9,031 nucleotides of DNA from CAZBYL01 sp964522805 (lineage in GTDB: Bacteria > Synergistota > Synergistia > Synergistales > Synergistaceae), in the NCBI GenBank assembly GCA_964522805.1, contig CAZFWP010000077.1, forward strand, positions 1 through 9,031, in the 5' to 3' direction. The notes under the pieces were generated by a model. It saw only the letters and a list, made by a program, of their open reading frames with translations. It had not been told where the DNA came from and ran no database searches. This document shows positions 5,739 through 9,031 of this stretch, piece by piece. Positions within the stretch are counted from its first letter, which is position 1; each line of letters opens with the position of its first letter. The translations under genes and the position numbers were made by a program.

Positions 5739-5787
5739 ACTCCCCATGCGGAGAGAACTATTTCTCTGACATAAGGGAGTATTTTTT
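5739..5787 (+). terminator. Terminator after queT
   Basis: An outer stem ACTCCC (5739-5744) with GGGAGT (5775-5780) encloses an inner stem AGAGAA (5752-5757) with TTCTCT (5762-5767) and a 4-base loop. A run of six T follows at 5782-5787. On the minus strand the hairpin is followed by a broken T-rich stretch, so it may also serve the convergent exporter gene. Confidence 0.75.
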
Positions 5788-5808
5788 GTTTTCATGTGAT
5801 TGCTCATG

Positions 5809-6420
5809 CTACTTTTTATTAACAGTTCTCACGCCGAAGATTATCAGAGCAAAACCCACGGAGATGTTCAAAAACTTAATTGCGGCTGGCGGCAGGAAAC
5901 TGCTCGCCAATGTTCCGGCAACGCCTACAAGACTCATGCACACCAGAGTGGAAAACACTGCACCGAACCCATAAGTGTAGACATCTGCTTTGCTCATGGT
6001 GCCGTCCGTAAGTTTTGCTGAAAAAATACCGGCCCAGAAGATTATTGTCAAAGGGCTTGAAATAGCAAGAACAAAACAATAAATGAAGGCACTGTCGGCG
6101 CTCTGCACTGCCGAGGCTTCAAAGCCTGGGATAATGTTGATGCCAAAGGCTCCTAATATGGCAGCCGCCCCGAACAGCCAGAGAACAAGCGCACCGAAGT
6201 ATTTAAAAAAAGCTCGGCTTTGCCTGCTCTTCTCCAACAGTGTGCCTACACCCCAGATTGCGGCCAATACGCAGATAAGGTCGGCGATAGTCACTCCCAT
6301 TACTGCAGCTTCGGCTGAAACGATGCCGAAAGACGCCGCAGTCTGGAAAATAAAGACGCTTACCGGCCCAACCGCCGCCTGCAATATCAGCCCAAACCTA
6401 AATCCCTTCCAGAATATCAT
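5809..6420 (-). CDS. LysE/RhtB-type amino acid exporter
   Basis: This is a 203-residue membrane protein with about six hydrophobic helices, the size and shape of LysE/RhtB/LeuE exporters, which move amino acids or similar small molecules out of the cell. The N-terminus (M-I-F-W-K-G-F-R-F-G) and the A-V-G-P-V-S motif around residues 16-21 are typical of the family. Later hydrophobic stretches carry S-S-P-L-T-I-I-F-W-A-G. The ATG at 6420 is chosen from the family N-terminus. An upstream in-frame GTG at 6435 is possible but its only GGGA directly abuts it. The substrate cannot be read from the sequence. Transcribed alone and convergent with queT. Confidence 0.85.
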   Translation of the reverse strand: MIFWKGFRFGLILQAAVGPVSVFIFQTAASFGIVSAEAAVMGVTIADLICVLAAIWGVGTLLEKSRQSRAFFKYFGALVLWLFGAAAILGAFGINIIPGFEASAVQSADSAFIYCFVLAISSPLTIIFWAGIFSAKLTDGTMSKADVYTYGFGAVFSTLVCMSLVGVAGTLASSFLPPAAIKFLNISVGFALIIFGVRTVNKK

Positions 6421-6463
6421 CAGCGTGGATCTCACTCCCGCAACATAATTATCTGCATTTAAA

Positions 6464-6472
6464 ATTATAACA
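6464..6472 (-). promoter_or_regulatory. Extended -10 promoter for the LysE-type gene
   Basis: On the minus strand TGTTATAAT (complement of 6464-6472) is a perfect extended -10. A TTGTCT with 19-base spacing may act as -35. Initiation would fall around 6457, leaving a leader of about 37 bases to ATG 6420. It lies immediately downstream of the AOR operon terminator hairpin. Confidence 0.6.
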
Positions 6473-6492
6473 AAAAAGTCTGCTTAAGAGAC

Positions 6493-6533
6493 AAAAACAC
6501 AGGGAAGTACAGCTTGGCTTCCCTGTGTTTTTT
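6493..6533. terminator. Perfect 15-bp terminator hairpin at the end of the AOR operon
   Basis: AAAAACACAGGGAAG (6493-6507) pairs without mismatch with CTTCCCTGTGTTTTT (6518-6532), loop of 10 bases. T-runs flank it on both strands. It lies about 20 bases beyond the stop of the sulfur-carrier gene and so ends the minus-strand AOR operon, shielding the exporter promoter from read-through. Confidence 0.92.
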
Positions 6534-6553
6534 GCATCTTTGGCGGTTATTTA

Positions 6554-6751
6554 TTAACCTCCGCTGATGTTATGTATTACTTGAACGTTGGCTCCGTCGG
6601 GAATTTTGTAAATGGGATATTCTCTCTTATCCACCACAGAATCGTTGACCCACACCGCAATCATCTTAAACGTGTAGTTCTCACGCCGAAGCAGTTTCTC
6701 CACTGTGAGCCCCTCTTCCCAGAGAGATTCCGTTCCGTTGACTATTATCAT
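6554..6751 (-). CDS. ThiS/MoaD-like sulfur carrier protein
   Basis: This 65-residue protein has the beta-grasp carrier pattern: M-I-I-V-N-G at the start, T-V-E-K-L-L (16-21), V-W-V-N-D-S-V-V (33-40), D-G-A-N-V-Q-V-I (52-59), and the essential C-terminal Gly-Gly (64-65) that is adenylated and thiocarboxylated. Length fits ThiS. The position 12 bases after the AOR gene points instead to a MoaD-like role, giving sulfur for the pterin dithiolene that binds tungsten or molybdenum. Only a weak AAAG precedes its ATG, so translation may depend on coupling with the AOR gene. Family firm, pathway inferred. Confidence 0.88.
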   Translation of the reverse strand: MIIVNGTESLWEEGLTVEKLLRRENYTFKMIAVWVNDSVVDKREYPIYKIPDGANVQVIHNISGG

Positions 6752-6763
6752 TATCTTTCGGGC

Positions 6764-8944
6764 CTAAAATTCATCTTCCGGCTTCAAATGTTTCTGCAGA
6801 AGCTCTACAACATCTGGATAGTCAAGCCCGAGTCGCTTTACCGTCTCAAGCGTAGGAATACCGTTTTTGTTCCAGCCGCGGCGTTTGTAGACTGCCATCT
6901 TCAATTCCTGCCACTGCCCGCGGCGGTATTTCTGAAGAAGAGCGATCTTTTCTTTGACTGAAAGCCCTTCGATGTCAACGCCAAATTCTTTAAGCCTGCC
7001 GTCAAAGTAGTCTGGACGCTCGTTCCATTCGTCCTCCCACACAGGACCAAGCCCGCGATCGGGAGCGTGATGATATTCCGATGTTCCCTTGCCCATGCGC
7101 AAATTGAATATGCGCTCGAAATTATAGACCTTCTCCGACTGGAGAATCAAACCTTCGCGGTCGAGTGGCTTTCCGGTGATAGCTGTGTAGATGTCAAGAT
7201 AGTTCTGCAGGTGTTCCGGTATCTTGGCAGCTTCAATACCTTTGTGGCGCAGTCCATTATCCTCCGGTTCAATGTCGTTCCACGGCAGCTTGCAAAGTCC
7301 CTGGAGCGAGAACCAAAGACGGAAATTGGGGAAGTAGAAGAGGGCTTCTGCCTTGTCTTCGTATGTAGGCAGCTGTTTATTTACCATGTCCATGAAGATC
7401 AGCCAAGCTTCGTCATGCTGGGGTCCTTTCAGCGTAAGGAAGTAGCCTCCCCACTGAGCGATAGATTCCTGGCAGCGGTATTCCGATGCCTCCAGCCCCA
7501 TGCACTCCATGCCTATTTTCTTCATTACTTCCATATCAGCGCCATAATTCTTCGCAAAGTATTCCCTTGCTTCGGCGATACCTTTGCCGCAAGCAACGGC
7601 GAAATCATCTGTGCCGTGTGCTATGCGGTGAATTAGCTCCATAATATCCTTCTTATTGCCGAAGTTAAGTTCCAGACCTTTGGTGTTCTCTTTGCTGATC
7701 AGTCCGAGTTCATAGCACTCACAGATAAAAGCGATGCCTGTCCCGAGAGAAATGGTATCAAGTCCGTAATGGTCAGCGTAGAAGTTGGCTTCGATTGTCC
7801 AAAGAGGGTCGAAAACGCCCACATTGGAGCCAAGCCCGGCGGCCGTTTCATATTCAGGACCGTCAACAACGACTTCTTTGCCTTTCCACGGGCCGGTCTG
7901 AAGCGGGAAATGGTCAACTGCCTTGGCGCAAGCCAAAGAACAGCCGTACCAGCAGCCGTCAGCCATTCCCTGTGTGAAAAGCTTGGTGTAGGAAGTGGAG
8001 CTTACCTTGTCAATGTCCTTATGGCGTCCGTACTTGTAGTTATTAACAGGCAGCAAGGTATAGTCGTCCATGACTTCCATAAGGTGCGCTGTGCCGACAG
8101 CACGCATTTTACACTGCTTATCGTCGTTGTCGTGTATGCGCTTGTGAAGGCTGACTCCGGCTTTCTGTATGGTGGCGAAATCTGCTGGGTCATTCTCAAG
8201 TCCGCTGAATTTTGTGCGCTTCACAACAATAGCAACGATATTCTTGTTGTAAAGAACCGTACCTCCGCCGCCGCGCCCGGCCTGCTTCAGACGCACCGCT
8301 TTGCGGCGCACATCATAGAAGCTGAAATTCATTCCCGCCCAATAACTTGTTCTGGCGGCGATGCCTGAAGAAACAACAGAAATGGTGTTTCTGTCGTTCT
8401 CATCTTTGGCAAAATATTCGTGCAGCTCTTCGGAAACATAGTAGGCGTTAATATCTTCGAGTGTGGACTCGAAAATCTGCACCTTGTTATTGTCTCCGTC
8501 GATAAAGACTACTACAGGTCTGTCGGCCTTACCCTGAATTTCCAGCGCATCAAAGCCGGAGAACTTCAAAAACGGGGCGAAATAGCCGCCGGCGTTGCTG
8601 TTATATGTTTGCTTTGTAGCCGGAGAGAGAAATACCGCATAGCATTTTCCTGTTCCGGGATACTGGGTGATGCCGCAGAAAGGACCGCCGGCGATGACCA
8701 TTTCATTCTCTGGGTCGTCCCATTTAGTCGTCTCTTTGACTCCGTTCCATAGCAGGCGCAGCCCAAATCCGCGTCCCCCCGTAAACTTATCGATCATATC
8801 TTCGGATACAGGGCGTTTTTCAAAAGAGTAGTTGCCGTCTTTATTACCCAGTCCGACGTAGAGAGTTTCCTTTGAATAGCCGCGATGAATTTTCGCCGGT
8901 TCAAACGCCCACTCTGTCAAAAGCTTCATTGGTTTCATTTCCAT
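6764..8944 (-). CDS. aor: Aldehyde:ferredoxin oxidoreductase (tungsto/molybdopterin enzyme)
   Basis: AOR enzymes interconvert aldehydes and carboxylic acids with ferredoxin, using a bis-pterin tungsten (or molybdenum) cofactor and one 4Fe-4S cluster; they act in the cytoplasm. At 726 residues it is longer than the roughly 600-residue archaeal type. Family marks are G-G-R-G-F-G-L-R (56-63), G-G-P-F-C-G (86-91), G-R-G-G-G-G-T-V-L-Y-N-K-N (223-235), G-P-E-Y-E-T-A-A-G-L-G-S-N (362-374) and D-H-Y-G-L-D-T (391-397). The cluster cysteines look to be C331, C335, C339 and C551. The first three are spaced C-x3-C-x3-C, not the C-x2-C-x3-C of Pyrococcus AOR. The ATG has GAGGAG 10 bases upstream. It follows a ferredoxin gene and precedes a GG-ending sulfur carrier. 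The substrate cannot be told from the sequence. Confidence 0.93.
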   Translation of the reverse strand: MEMKPMKLLTEWAFEPAKIHRGYSKETLYVGLGNKDGNYSFEKRPVSEDMIDKFTGGRGFGLRLLWNGVKETTKWDDPENEMVIAGGPFCGITQYPGTGKCYAVFLSPATKQTYNSNAGGYFAPFLKFSGFDALEIQGKADRPVVVFIDGDNNKVQIFESTLEDINAYYVSEELHEYFAKDENDRNTISVVSSGIAARTSYWAGMNFSFYDVRRKAVRLKQAGRGGGGTVLYNKNIVAIVVKRTKFSGLENDPADFATIQKAGVSLHKRIHDNDDKQCKMRAVGTAHLMEVMDDYTLLPVNNYKYGRHKDIDKVSSTSYTKLFTQGMADGCWYGCSLACAKAVDHFPLQTGPWKGKEVVVDGPEYETAAGLGSNVGVFDPLWTIEANFYADHYGLDTISLGTGIAFICECYELGLISKENTKGLELNFGNKKDIMELIHRIAHGTDDFAVACGKGIAEAREYFAKNYGADMEVMKKIGMECMGLEASEYRCQESIAQWGGYFLTLKGPQHDEAWLIFMDMVNKQLPTYEDKAEALFYFPNFRLWFSLQGLCKLPWNDIEPEDNGLRHKGIEAAKIPEHLQNYLDIYTAITGKPLDREGLILQSEKVYNFERIFNLRMGKGTSEYHHAPDRGLGPVWEDEWNERPDYFDGRLKEFGVDIEGLSVKEKIALLQKYRRGQWQELKMAVYKRRGWNKNGIPTLETVKRLGLDYPDVVELLQKHLKPEDEF

Positions 8945-8960
8945 TTGTGTTCACTCCTCA

Positions 8961-9029
8961 CTACTTTGCTTCTACAAGCTGAAGCGCGCCCGTGGGGCAC
9001 TTCCTTGCGCAAGCACCGCAAGCGATGCA
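8961..9029 (-). CDS. 4Fe-4S ferredoxin-type protein, C-terminal 22 residues only
   Basis: The window's right edge holds the end of a gene reading CIACGACARKCPTGA and then a short tail to a TAG at 8961-8963. C-x2-C-x2-C-x3-C-P is the classical 4Fe-4S cluster motif. The stop lies 16 bases before the AOR start, and the AOR ribosome site sits in the gap. It is the likely electron partner of the AOR, or a ferredoxin-like subunit of a larger AOR complex. The N-terminus lies outside the window. Confidence 0.88.
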   Translation of the reverse strand, partial: CIACGACARKCPTGALQLVEAK

Positions 9030-9031
9030 CT

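Noticed and set aside
6421..6435. GTG at 6435 as start of the LysE-type gene
   Set aside because: Its purine-rich site directly touches the GTG, and the family N-terminus fits the ATG at 6420 better; not fully excluded.
7067..8368. Long plus-strand frames of 189 and 199 codons opposite the AOR gene
   Set aside because: They are antisense shadows of a 726-residue enzyme with clear family motifs.
47..9031. CRISPR arrays, tRNA or rRNA genes, insertion sequences, phage or toxin-antitoxin genes
   Set aside because: No regularly spaced direct repeats, cloverleaf-like sequences, transposase motifs or paired small toxin/antitoxin frames were seen; all sizeable intervals are covered by housekeeping-type genes or simple regulatory regions.

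Overview
The window looks like chromosomal DNA from an anaerobic, fermentative bacterium with strong Shine-Dalgarno sites. The gene set (aldehyde:ferredoxin oxidoreductase with its own ferredoxin and ThiS/MoaD-like carrier, QueT, LarC, and a signal-peptide protein with repeated 'SDGK...W-D-T' domains) would fit Synergistota or a Firmicutes-type anaerobe. This is an inference from gene style, not a proven assignment. The first 46 bases are not biological: they are an Illumina TruSeq P5-side adapter, including an 8-base i5 index, left on the end of the contig.

Layout. (1) 1-46 adapter. (2) 47-1207, minus strand: a secreted protein with a signal peptide and at least three related domains; its 3' end is lost at the adapter. 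(3) 1208-1330: divergent promoter region. (4) 1331-3727, plus strand: a compact cluster of a stand-alone C-terminal LarC domain (nickel-pincer cofactor), folD, a small DUF1653 protein overlapping folD by 4 bases, and a Sir2-type NAD-dependent deacylase. (5) 3728-4097: gene-free, with a very strong bidirectional terminator and a weaker hairpin with a T-run. (6) 4098-5102, minus: gpsA. (7) 5103-5205: divergent promoters, with the gpsA -35 and the queT -10 sharing a base. (8) 5206-5712, plus: queT, followed by a terminator. (9) 5809-6420, minus: a LysE/RhtB-type exporter with an extended -10 promoter. (10) 6493-6533: a perfect 15-bp terminator hairpin. (11) 6554-9031, minus: an operon of ferredoxin (only its last 22 residues in the window), aldehyde:ferredoxin oxidoreductase (AOR), and a ThiS/MoaD-like sulfur carrier.

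How the genes work together. The AOR operon is a clear functional unit: the AOR oxidises aldehydes to acids (or the reverse) with a tungsten- or molybdenum-pterin cofactor, the 4Fe-4S ferredoxin carries the electrons, and the GG-ending carrier probably supplies sulfur for the pterin dithiolene. The larC-folD-DUF1653-sir2 cluster is tightly packed but has no single obvious pathway. LarC cofactor synthesis starts from a nicotinic-acid dinucleotide, FolD uses NAD(P) and Sir2 consumes NAD, so a nicotinamide link is possible but unproven.

The points most worth a second look are the FolD with substitutions at two catalytic positions (Lys to Gln, Asp to Glu), the stand-alone LarC C-domain that apparently starts at CTG, the unrecognised repeat-domain exported protein, the possible small RNA downstream of sir2, and the adapter itself. 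I found no CRISPR array, tRNA, rRNA, insertion sequence or defence system.
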